Shown here one piece after another: positions 6,365-12,490 of a stretch of DNA of 12,490 bases. Positions within the stretch are counted from its first letter, which is position 1, and every line of letters begins with the position of its first letter. The notes under the pieces were generated by a model. It was not told the DNA's origin, searched no databases, and worked only from the letters and a program-made list of their open reading frames with translations. A program made the position numbers and the translations under genes. Source of the DNA: an uncultured Bacillaceae bacterium (GTDB lineage Bacteria; Bacillota; Bacilli; Bacillales; Alkalibacillaceae); the NCBI GenBank assembly GCA_937983065.1, contig CALKAL010000149.1, positions 1 to 12,490 on the forward strand, written 5' to 3'.

Positions 6365-7492
6365 ATGATAAAAGTAAACGAACAACGAATGATTGATGAA
6401 TTTATTGAACTTGTTCAAATTGATTCAGAAACGAAGCATGAAGAAGAAATATCTGCCGTATTAAAAAATAAAATGACCGAACTAGGTTTAACAGTCACTG
6501 AAGATAATGCAAAAGAAAAAACAGGTCATGGAGCGAACAACTTAATTTGTACGCTAGAAGCAAATACGGATGGGGCTGACTCCATATATTTTACTTCGCA
6601 TATGGATACGGTCGTCCCTGGTAAAGGAATAAAACCGTCGATTAAAGATGGATATATCGTCTCTGATGGAACAACGATTTTAGGATCAGATGATAAAGCT
6701 GGAATTGCTGCGATGTTAGAAATGATTAAACTGTTAAAAGAGAACGATGTAAAGCACGGTCAAATTCAGTTCATTATAACAGTTGGAGAAGAATCAGGAT
6801 TAGTCGGGGCAAAAGCCTTTGATCCAACGTTGCTTGAAGCGGATTATGGCTACGCTGTAGATAGTACAGGAAGTGTAGGTAACATGATCGTTCAAGCCCC
6901 TTATCAAGCAAAAATCGAAATGATTTCTCGTGGAAAAACGGCTCATGCTGGCGTTTCACCAGAGAAGGGAATCTCAGCCATTACATTAGCTGCAAAAGCA
7001 ATTGCGAAAATGCCCTTAGGACGTATTGATTCGGAAACGACAGCGAATATTGGTCGATTTGAAGGTGGAAAGGCTACGAATATCGTCACAGATGAAGCGC
7101 ATATTTTAGCTGAAGCCCGTTCTTTAAAAAATGAAAAGCTTGAAAAACAATTAGCCGCCATGGAACAAGCATGCAAAGAAGCAGCGCAAGAAGTTGGGGG
7201 ATCAATCGAATTTAACTATGAACTCGCTTACCCAGGTTATGAACTCGATACGAATGAAAAGGTCGTTCAAGTAGCTGTAAATGCAGGTAAGAAAATGGGA
7301 ATTGAAAGTGAGCTACAGAAAACAGGTGGCGGCAGTGATGCAAATATTTTTAATGGATACGGCATTCCGACAGCTAATTTATGTGTAGGCTTCGAACAAA
7401 TTCATACGACCAATGAAAGAATGCCTATTTCTGAGCTGATTAAGTTAGCGGAGTATTTGACACATATTGTAATCGAAGCGGCTCGTCAATAA
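6365..7492 (+). CDS. yqjE: M20-family metallopeptidase, peptidase T-like (YqjE-like)
   Basis: A 375-residue cytoplasmic di-zinc exopeptidase of the M20 family, probably cleaving small peptides. Metal and catalytic residues are all visible: His79 and catalytic Asp81 in TSHMDTV; Asp109/Asp110 in LGSDDKAG as bridging ligand; general base Glu142 and ligand Glu143 in VGEESGLVGAK; Asp166 in AVDSTG; and His347 in QIHTTNE near the C-terminus. The lid/dimerisation domain lies between, with GKTAHAGVSPEKGISAI and ARSLKNEKLE. It differs from true PepT by its shorter length and matches the PepT-like proteins of Bacillus. CGGAGG (6351-6356) lies 8 bases before the ATG, and it follows the carboxyltransferase gene by 15 bases, so it is co-transcribed. 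Why a peptidase travels with propionyl-CoA genes is not evident; branched-chain amino acid supply is one guess. Confidence 0.93.
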   Translation: MIKVNEQRMIDEFIELVQIDSETKHEEEISAVLKNKMTELGLTVTEDNAKEKTGHGANNLICTLEANTDGADSIYFTSHMDTVVPGKGIKPSIKDGYIVSDGTTILGSDDKAGIAAMLEMIKLLKENDVKHGQIQFIITVGEESGLVGAKAFDPTLLEADYGYAVDSTGSVGNMIVQAPYQAKIEMISRGKTAHAGVSPEKGISAITLAAKAIAKMPLGRIDSETTANIGRFEGGKATNIVTDEAHILAEARSLKNEKLEKQLAAMEQACKEAAQEVGGSIEFNYELAYPGYELDTNEKVVQVAVNAGKKMGIESELQKTGGGSDANIFNGYGIPTANLCVGFEQIHTTNERMPISELIKLAEYLTHIVIEAARQ

Positions 7493-7556
7493 ATTGATAA
7501 GTAAGACTAACGAAAGAATCCGTTGTCATGATTATTGAAATTAATGAGGGATATTT

Positions 7557-8792
7557 ATGTCGAAGGCTCGAATTGTATACCATTTAGATATGAATAGCTT
7601 CTATGCTTCAGTTGAAATGGCTTATAATCCGAAGCTAAAAGGAAAACCAGTTGCCATTGCTGGTGATCCTGAAAAAAGAAGAGGTATCGTCGTTACAAGT
7701 AGTTATGAGGCTCGAGCAAAAGGAGTTAAAACGACGATGCCTCTTTGGCAAGCTTACGAAAAATGTCCCGATTTAATTGCTTTACGTCCTAATTTCGATA
7801 GGTATCGTGAAGCATCCCAACATATTTTCACCATGTTAAATGACATTACACCTTATGTTGAACCCGTTTCCATTGATGAAGCTTATATGGATGTAACCGA
7901 TCATTTGCATGGTCAAAATCCAATTCAATTAGCGAAAAATATTCAAAAGCGTATTTTAAATGAACTCGATTTACCTTGTAGTATCGGAATTGCACCGAAT
8001 AAGTTTTTAGCGAAAATGGCTTCTGATATGAAAAAACCCCTCGGAATTACTGTACTTCGAAAAAGGGAAATTAAAGAAAGACTATGGCCACTTCCTGTCG
8101 GTGAAATGTACGGTGTTGGAAATCGTACGGAAGAGAAATTAAAAAATATTGACATACATACGATAGGCGATTTAGCCCAAAAAGATGTGTTTACTTTAAA
8201 ACATTTGCTCGGAGTGAATGGGGAGCGCCTGCACCAACGGGCGAATGGGAATGATAATCGCCCCGTTGATCCAGATGCAGTCAATGAATTTAAAAGTATA
8301 GGTAACTCAACGACATTGCCTTACGACGTTACGGATCTTCAAGAAATTAAAGAAGTGTTTCAGCAATTATCGGAAAAAGTAGCAAACCGATTGAAGCATA
8401 AAGATGTCGTTACTGAAAACATCCAAATTATGATTCGCTACTATGATCGTAAAACGGTGACTCGAAGTAGGCAGTTGAATGATTTTTTAGAAAGTAAAGA
8501 AGACATATCTGCTGTTGCATTTAATTTGTTTAAAGAAAATTGGACTGAGGAACCCGTTCGACTTTTAGGCGTTACAGCACAACATTTAATTCACCGTGAT
8601 GATGTTTCAAAGCAGCTTGACCTTTTTACTTATGAAGAGGAAGCGGAAAAGGCAAAATTGTACGAAACAATTAAGCGAATCGAGCGGAAATATGGGGAAG
8701 ATACTTTCGTCAAACTGAAGGACGTTTCAAAACCAGAAATGACGACGAGCTTTCAAAAAGATTTTTTGAATGATTTTAAAAAGAAAGATTGA
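7557..8792 (+). CDS. polY1: DNA polymerase IV, Y-family translesion polymerase (PolY1/YqjH-like)
   Basis: A 411-residue error-prone polymerase that extends past lesions or mismatches. Palm-domain metal ligands are Asp11 (YHLDMNSFYASVE) and the pair Asp107-Glu108 (SIDEAYMDVT); Tyr16 is the expected steric gate against ribonucleotides. Asn13, where E. coli PolIV has Asp, is usual in Gram-positive members. The fingers motif VVTSSYEARAKGV, helix-hairpin-helix region (MYGVGNRTEEKLKNIDIHTIGDLA) and little-finger domain follow in order. QLDLF (353-357) fits the beta-clamp-binding consensus QLxLF and implies recruitment to the replisome. The length is normal. GAGGG (7546-7550) precedes the ATG by 6 bases. 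The 64-base gap after the peptidase gene shows no convincing promoter, so it is probably the last gene of the operon. No LexA-type operator was recognised upstream. Confidence 0.94.
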   Translation: MSKARIVYHLDMNSFYASVEMAYNPKLKGKPVAIAGDPEKRRGIVVTSSYEARAKGVKTTMPLWQAYEKCPDLIALRPNFDRYREASQHIFTMLNDITPYVEPVSIDEAYMDVTDHLHGQNPIQLAKNIQKRILNELDLPCSIGIAPNKFLAKMASDMKKPLGITVLRKREIKERLWPLPVGEMYGVGNRTEEKLKNIDIHTIGDLAQKDVFTLKHLLGVNGERLHQRANGNDNRPVDPDAVNEFKSIGNSTTLPYDVTDLQEIKEVFQQLSEKVANRLKHKDVVTENIQIMIRYYDRKTVTRSRQLNDFLESKEDISAVAFNLFKENWTEEPVRLLGVTAQHLIHRDDVSKQLDLFTYEEEAEKAKLYETIKRIERKYGEDTFVKLKDVSKPEMTTSFQKDFLNDFKKKD

Positions 8793-8816
8793 GCCCATAG
8801 AAAACTTCACAAACAA

Positions 8817-8855
8817 AAATCGGGAAGTGTTTAACTTACCCGATTTATTATTTTT
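8817..8855. terminator. Bidirectional terminator between convergent polY1 and ABC ATPase genes
   Basis: AAATCGGGAAGT (8817-8828) pairs with ACTT-A-CCCGATTT (8834-8846), a 12-bp stem with one bulged A and loop GTTTA. T-rich sequence follows on both strands: ATTATTTTT after 8846 on +, and a T-tract left of 8817 on -. It serves polY1 (stop at 8792) and the - strand ATPase gene, whose stop codon (8850-8848) lies only a base from the stem. Confidence 0.9.
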
Positions 8856-9546
8856 GTGGAATGTTGAAGTTTAAATCTTTGTGTAATGAGCCATCACGCA
8901 TCCAATAAATTTCTTCCATGTAAGATGTTAATTCTAAATTATGTGTGACCATAATAATTGTTTTGCCTTCATTTTCATGGATGTTTTTGAAAAAATCCAT
9001 AATATATTCTGTAGTCTTTTGATCTAAATTACCAGTCGGTTCATCCGCTAAAATAATTTCTGGATTACTCATTAACGCTCTTGCAATCGCCAAACGTTGT
9101 TGTTCGCCTCCTGATAGTTTGGCAGGGGGATGGTTACGACGATGGGATAAGCCGACCTTATCTATTAAATCCTCTGCCCGTTCAATGAATTTCTTGTCCT
9201 TTTTAAATGTCAACACTGGTAATAACACATTTTCAATCGTTGTTAAGGCTGGAAGGAGTTGATATTGTTGAAAGACATAACTTATTTTTTTATGACGGAT
9301 TTTTGTTTTTTCCTTATCTGAAATAAGCATCGTGTCGATCCCATCAATCGATAATTTTCCTTCCGTAGGCCGTTCTAATAAGCCCATAATTTGTAAAAGT
9401 GTTGTTTTCCCAGAACCCGATGGACCAAGAATACCGATGAATTGTCCTTTTTCTACGGTTAAATTAATGTCTTTTAACGCTAAAATATCTTCACCTGATG
9501 TTTTAAACACTTTCGTTATGTGTTCTAAATGTATAATTATTGCCAC
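8848..9546 (-). CDS. ABC transporter ATPase, MacB/LolD-type
   Basis: A 232-residue nucleotide-binding subunit that powers the FtsX-like permease encoded just upstream. Motifs are complete: Walker A GPSGSGKTT (41-49), Q-loop Gln93 (YVFQQYQLLP), signature LSGGEQQ (144-150), Walker B ILADEP with Asp168-Glu169, D-loop NLD (173-175) and switch His202 (VTH). The order and spacing are those of the LolD/MacB/FtsE group, which act by mechanotransmission rather than classical import. The start is unusual: the reading frame opens at GTG (9546), but that GTG is part of the AGGGGG ribosome site. ATT at 9537, 8 bases beyond the site, would give MIHLEHITKVFK, the typical start of this family (229 residues). 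The gene begins 9 bases after the permease stop, so the two form an operon. Confidence 0.95.
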   Translation of the reverse strand: MAIIIHLEHITKVFKTSGEDILALKDINLTVEKGQFIGILGPSGSGKTTLLQIMGLLERPTEGKLSIDGIDTMLISDKEKTKIRHKKISYVFQQYQLLPALTTIENVLLPVLTFKKDKKFIERAEDLIDKVGLSHRRNHPPAKLSGGEQQRLAIARALMSNPEIILADEPTGNLDQKTTEYIMDFFKNIHENEGKTIIMVTHNLELTSYMEEIYWMRDGSLHKDLNFNIPQK

Positions 9547-9551
9547 CCCCT
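9535..9551 (-). promoter_or_regulatory. Ribosome binding site and ambiguous start of the ABC ATPase gene
   Basis: On the - strand AGGGGG (9551-9546) is followed directly by TGGCAATA and then ATT (9537-9535). Other genes in this window have their starts 5-9 bases after the purine core. By that rule the start is ATT at 9537 or ATA at 9540, not the GTG at 9546 that overlaps the site. No ATG, GTG or TTG lies at the expected distance. Confidence 0.55.
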
Positions 9552-9555
9552 AATA

Positions 9556-12147
9556 TTAAGTAAATTCTCGTAAGCTTATTTTCCTCGTACGGACTGTTAA
9601 AGTTATCAAACTGATGGTAATTGTCATGATAAGTATACAAACATTCACAATCATTGTTAGAACAAAACTCCAATTAGCATTGTTAACGATAATATTTAAT
9701 GTATTATGACTTAATAACGTACCGATTACGATGGCTACTCCAGTGATAAGGATTTCTTCAATAAGATATAACAAGGTCCATTTTTTCCTATTCCATCCCC
9801 AAGCTTGATAGATATGAATTTCTTTTTGCCGACTTTCCATTTGATTGATGAGAATGGCAAAATAGCTAAATACAGCAAGCAGGAGACCTGTTGAGAATAA
9901 AAGCCATTGAAAGGAAGTTAAATTCGTATCAATCCTTTCGCCTAAAAAGGTTAATACTAACATGGATGATGCGTGTTCAATTGTATTTATAAAAAATGTG
10001 ACGTAAAATAACGTAAATATGATGATTAACATTTTTGTTAATGTTCGGGCAGGATGTCGCATGATTTGTCGAATGGTAATAGATAATAAAGTTTGTGCTG
10101 GCCGTTTAGATAAATACATTCGTTTTGCATGGCTTGTGTAAGTTAATGGTTGATTATTTTTTAGTGTTTTCATTATAGGTAATATATAAAGTAAGCCAAT
10201 CACTAAAATTGAACCTATCATCGAAACACCTAAGGCAAACCAGATGCGTGTAACATTTAAAGGTCCAAATAGAATGACGACGATAAGACTAATAATTAAT
10301 AAAGTTAAAAGAGTAATCGATTCAGTTAGAAGTAAGAGAATAACATTTTTCTTAGTCCATCCAAATATATGTTGAACTCGAATATCCCGTCTTCTATTAT
10401 TTGAATAATTTCTATAAACTAATGAAAGGCCGATTAAACCCATCAAGATGATGAAGGATGAAATAATAGTGTTAGTTGTATTTACTCGTTCTTCTATGAC
10501 AAAAGACATACCTTCTTGACTCCAACCTTCTAACAAATAACCATAGCCAGGAACGGATTCGAAATCATCTAATAAAACGTGCACTTTACGATCAGCCGCT
10601 CCTAACATAACATCGACTTGTAAGTCAGTTCGTTCTCGAATTTGTTCAGCTACTCTTTCAACCTTTGCCATATTTTCTGGACTTCTTTCCCCAGCACCAT
10701 TGACTATAACTCTAATAATGGAAATAGGTTCCTCACCTAATAAATATTCAGCTGCTTGAAGGGTTGTAATGGCATCGATGCCCCCCGTATAATAATTACT
10801 TTTATAAGGGGAGTTATAGTATAAAAATGGCTCATCATAAGGTTCTCCTTGAACATTATGAGTAATTAAAACTTCTTCGGGTTTATAAAAGTCGGGACTT
10901 AAAGGCGAATCACTCGTTGTAAATTGATAGTTTAATAAATTTGAATCAAAACGTCCGATAACTTGTAAACCAAATGTTTTATTTAATAAACCATTGTTTG
11001 CGTTACGATAATTAATTTGTTCGCCCCTTTTTCCTTGGGGGATTGCTTCAACTACGGGGATTTCTTCTACTAATGGCGTATGTATTGCATTATATTGTAA
11101 CGGACTGTATTCAATAACTGCCCATTGATCCCTGTATGAAAAGCTCCCTTCAGATTCCACTAAGTCACCATCTTCATAACTAATATGGCCAAATTGATAT
11201 AAATAATCTTCACCATAAGGATTAAAGGTGAATTCAATAATTTCCTCCTTAGGAAGTGAAAGAAGATAATCAGCTCCACCTTCATTTATTATCGTTTCAT
11301 AATCGTCATTTTCTGGCACATCAATTTTATAAACGGTCGTTTCAAAAATAACATCATAAGGTTGATCGAGCAGGATAAGTGGAACGATTGACACATCGTT
11401 ATTTTTCTCGAGCTTGGAATCGAGTGAAAAATATTCCCCTTGAACAATCGATTCGTCCATATTGACTAACAGTGCTTCCTGCTTCGGATCAATAGCGGCG
11501 AAAGACCAAGCGCTTCCATCAGTTCGAAGCATCGGATTAATCCCTACTGACGTCGGAATCCATCCACCTTCTTCAACAATTTGAGGTAGCATTTCTGCGA
11601 TTTCACTCATTGTTTCATCGTCTATATACTGATAGATTTGTCCATCCTGTATAAACTCAGTTGTAAGGTCGCGATACCGAATCCCGTCAAATAAATGTGT
11701 AGTAGATTCCCGTACATAAAAACCGTATTCTTCGACATTTAAATTCATTGATAAGCCTTCATTTTCGATATATCCAATAAAAGATAAAGGAGCAGCTACT
11801 TGAATATCTTCTATCTCTTTAATGAGTTCATATTGTTCAATGGAAATGCCACCTCCATAATGGGGCATATCACTACGTCGAACTAGTTGATCATCGGTTA
11901 CCTCGGAGGCATCGAATCCTTTTTGATTTGGTTCAACAGAATAATTATTGTTTAATTTTGAAGGAGATACTAGTAAATCGTAACCCGTACGCCATTGATC
12001 AGTTAAATCGTCTTTAGCTTCAATTTGCATTTTCTCTGTCGTTTGGAAAGCATAAATAATGGCTAACCCAATGATGATTAAGATGAGTAAGACTGATACA
12101 GTGGAACGCCAGTAATATGTAAAATTTTTAAGTAACAATCGAAACAT
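9556..12147 (-). CDS. Large FtsX-like ABC transporter permease with big extracytoplasmic domain
   Basis: An 863-residue membrane protein, partner of the ATPase downstream. Residues 16-34 form the first membrane helix. About 520 residues (35-556) then lie outside the membrane, beginning with the YDLLVSP motif common in Firmicutes MacB-like permeases. Helices near 558-578, 606-627 and 637-658 complete the first FtsX unit. A second unit follows: helix 705-723, a short loop, then helices near 748-767, 792-812 and 828-851. Matching cytoplasmic motifs after the second helix of each unit (HIFGWTKKN at 593-601, YQAWGWNRKK at 780-789) show that the units are homologous. Such systems export or extract lipids, peptides or antibiotics; the substrate here is unknown, and no sensor kinase or adaptor is adjacent. 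GAGGTGG (12158-12152) precedes the ATG. Confidence 0.88.
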   Translation of the reverse strand: MFRLLLKNFTYYWRSTVSVLLILIIIGLAIIYAFQTTEKMQIEAKDDLTDQWRTGYDLLVSPSKLNNNYSVEPNQKGFDASEVTDDQLVRRSDMPHYGGGISIEQYELIKEIEDIQVAAPLSFIGYIENEGLSMNLNVEEYGFYVRESTTHLFDGIRYRDLTTEFIQDGQIYQYIDDETMSEIAEMLPQIVEEGGWIPTSVGINPMLRTDGSAWSFAAIDPKQEALLVNMDESIVQGEYFSLDSKLEKNNDVSIVPLILLDQPYDVIFETTVYKIDVPENDDYETIINEGGADYLLSLPKEEIIEFTFNPYGEDYLYQFGHISYEDGDLVESEGSFSYRDQWAVIEYSPLQYNAIHTPLVEEIPVVEAIPQGKRGEQINYRNANNGLLNKTFGLQVIGRFDSNLLNYQFTTSDSPLSPDFYKPEEVLITHNVQGEPYDEPFLYYNSPYKSNYYTGGIDAITTLQAAEYLLGEEPISIIRVIVNGAGERSPENMAKVERVAEQIRERTDLQVDVMLGAADRKVHVLLDDFESVPGYGYLLEGWSQEGMSFVIEERVNTTNTIISSFIILMGLIGLSLVYRNYSNNRRRDIRVQHIFGWTKKNVILLLLTESITLLTLLIISLIVVILFGPLNVTRIWFALGVSMIGSILVIGLLYILPIMKTLKNNQPLTYTSHAKRMYLSKRPAQTLLSITIRQIMRHPARTLTKMLIIIFTLFYVTFFINTIEHASSMLVLTFLGERIDTNLTSFQWLLFSTGLLLAVFSYFAILINQMESRQKEIHIYQAWGWNRKKWTLLYLIEEILITGVAIVIGTLLSHNTLNIIVNNANWSFVLTMIVNVCILIMTITISLITLTVRTRKISLREFT

Positions 12148-12158
12148 CGTACCACCTC

Positions 12159-12186
12159 AAAAGAAGGCGGGCAATTTTAAGCCCAC
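12159..12186 (-). promoter_or_regulatory. Leader hairpin with T-rich tail ahead of the permease gene, possible attenuator
   Basis: On the - strand GTGGGC (12186-12181) can pair with GCCCGC (12172-12167), with one G-U pair and an 8-base loop, followed by CTTCTTTT (12166-12159) and then directly by the ribosome site. It looks like a weak intrinsic terminator within the leader. It could attenuate transcription or mask the ribosome site, but no alternative antiterminator pairing was identified. Confidence 0.35.
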
Positions 12187-12201
12187 TTATAAATGCTCTA
12201 T

Positions 12202-12216
12202 AATGATATAGTCATT
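12202..12216. promoter_or_regulatory. Short inverted repeat at the permease operon transcription start
   Basis: AATGA (12202-12206) and TCATT (12212-12216) are inverted copies separated by 5 bases, lying just downstream of the predicted -10 box of the permease promoter. The position suits a repressor site, but 5-bp arms in A+T-rich DNA may be chance. Confidence 0.25.
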
Positions 12217-12227
12217 GATGTTAAATA

Positions 12228-12256
12228 ATAGTAGCATATATATTCAGATAATTCAA
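12228..12256 (-). promoter_or_regulatory. Putative sigma-A promoter of the ABC transporter operon
   Basis: On the - strand TTGAAT (12256-12251) is 17 bases from TACTAT (12233-12228). The -10 is preceded by TGC, giving an extended -10 (TGnTACTAT). Transcription would begin near 12221, leaving a leader of about 70 bases that contains the hairpin at 12167-12186. Confidence 0.6.
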
Positions 12257-12490
12257 CCATTTTTTTACAAAGTTATTATAAAATTGTTTGTGTATTAATT
12301 TAAGTTTGAATTGTTTTTTATAAGAGAATAAAAAGATATACGGTGAACATAAATGATTATTTATATTGTAGAAGTTGAGGTCTTGGAGTAGTCTCAATTA
12401 ATATTGATACTTCAAATATTAGAACGTTGTTAATTTATAAAAATAATAATACGAAAGAAGCCGAAGTATTGTACACTCATTATAGTTATT
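12257..12490. other. A+T-rich end region without a recognisable gene
   Basis: The sequence is conspicuously A+T-rich, with frequent stops in all frames. The only ATG-led frame noted on + (12352) ends after 12 codons. No tRNA, terminator or mobile-element end is seen. A gene reaching in from beyond 12490 cannot be excluded, but nothing supports one. Confidence 0.5.

Noticed and set aside
7457..7462. Perfect -35 hexamer TTGACA near the end of the peptidase gene, as a polY1 promoter
   Set aside because: No acceptable -10 element lies 16-18 bases downstream; the sequence there is G+C-rich coding DNA.
12352..12390. Twelve-codon frame in the A+T-rich right end
   Set aside because: It is too short, lacks a ribosome site and shows no similarity to known leader peptides.

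Overview
The window looks like chromosomal DNA from a low-G+C, Gram-positive spore-former-type bacterium (family Bacillaceae). The evidence is A+T-rich codon use, strong AGGAGG-type ribosome binding sites 6-9 nt from the starts, a bacilliredoxin (which implies bacillithiol), and a gene order that, from memory, follows the Bacillus subtilis yqiW-yqjA-yqjC-yqjD-yqjE-yqjH block. A species cannot be named.

Layout. Bases 1-516 hold no gene. They carry an array of about five 52-bp tandem repeats, each with an internal hairpin, followed by an A+T-rich leader and a probable promoter. On the + strand come brxB (yqiW, bacilliredoxin) with its own terminator and yqjA (ArAE-type membrane protein), ending in a bidirectional terminator. 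A 49-residue membrane miniprotein resembling the stressosome-associated protein Prli42 faces yqjA on the - strand. It is divided from the next operon by divergent promoters whose -35 boxes overlap inside an inverted repeat.

The core (2312-8792, +) is a tightly packed propionyl-CoA assimilation cluster: methylmalonyl-CoA mutase catalytic subunit, a separate cobalamin-binding subunit, methylmalonyl-CoA epimerase and an acyl-CoA carboxyltransferase beta subunit. An M20 metallopeptidase (yqjE-like) and a Y-family DNA polymerase IV (polY1/yqjH-like) follow. The first four proteins together would turn propionyl-CoA, from branched-chain amino acid or odd-chain fatty acid breakdown, into succinyl-CoA. 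Biotin carboxylase, biotin carrier and the MeaB/G-protein chaperone are not here and must be supplied from elsewhere, if present.

After a bidirectional terminator, a - strand pair (permease 12147-9556, then ATPase 9546-8848) encodes a MacB/LolCDE-like ABC system. Its permease is large, with a ~520-residue extracytoplasmic domain and a tandem pair of FtsX-like membrane units. The ATPase has no well-placed ATG and may start at a rare ATT codon. The pair has a good sigma-A-type promoter near 12228-12256. The last ~230 bases are very A+T-rich with no recognisable gene.

Most of the window is conserved metabolic chromosome. The least explained parts are the hairpin repeat array, the dyad at the divergent promoters, the ATPase start and the orphan ABC exporter. 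I did not find an obvious new defence or mobile system.
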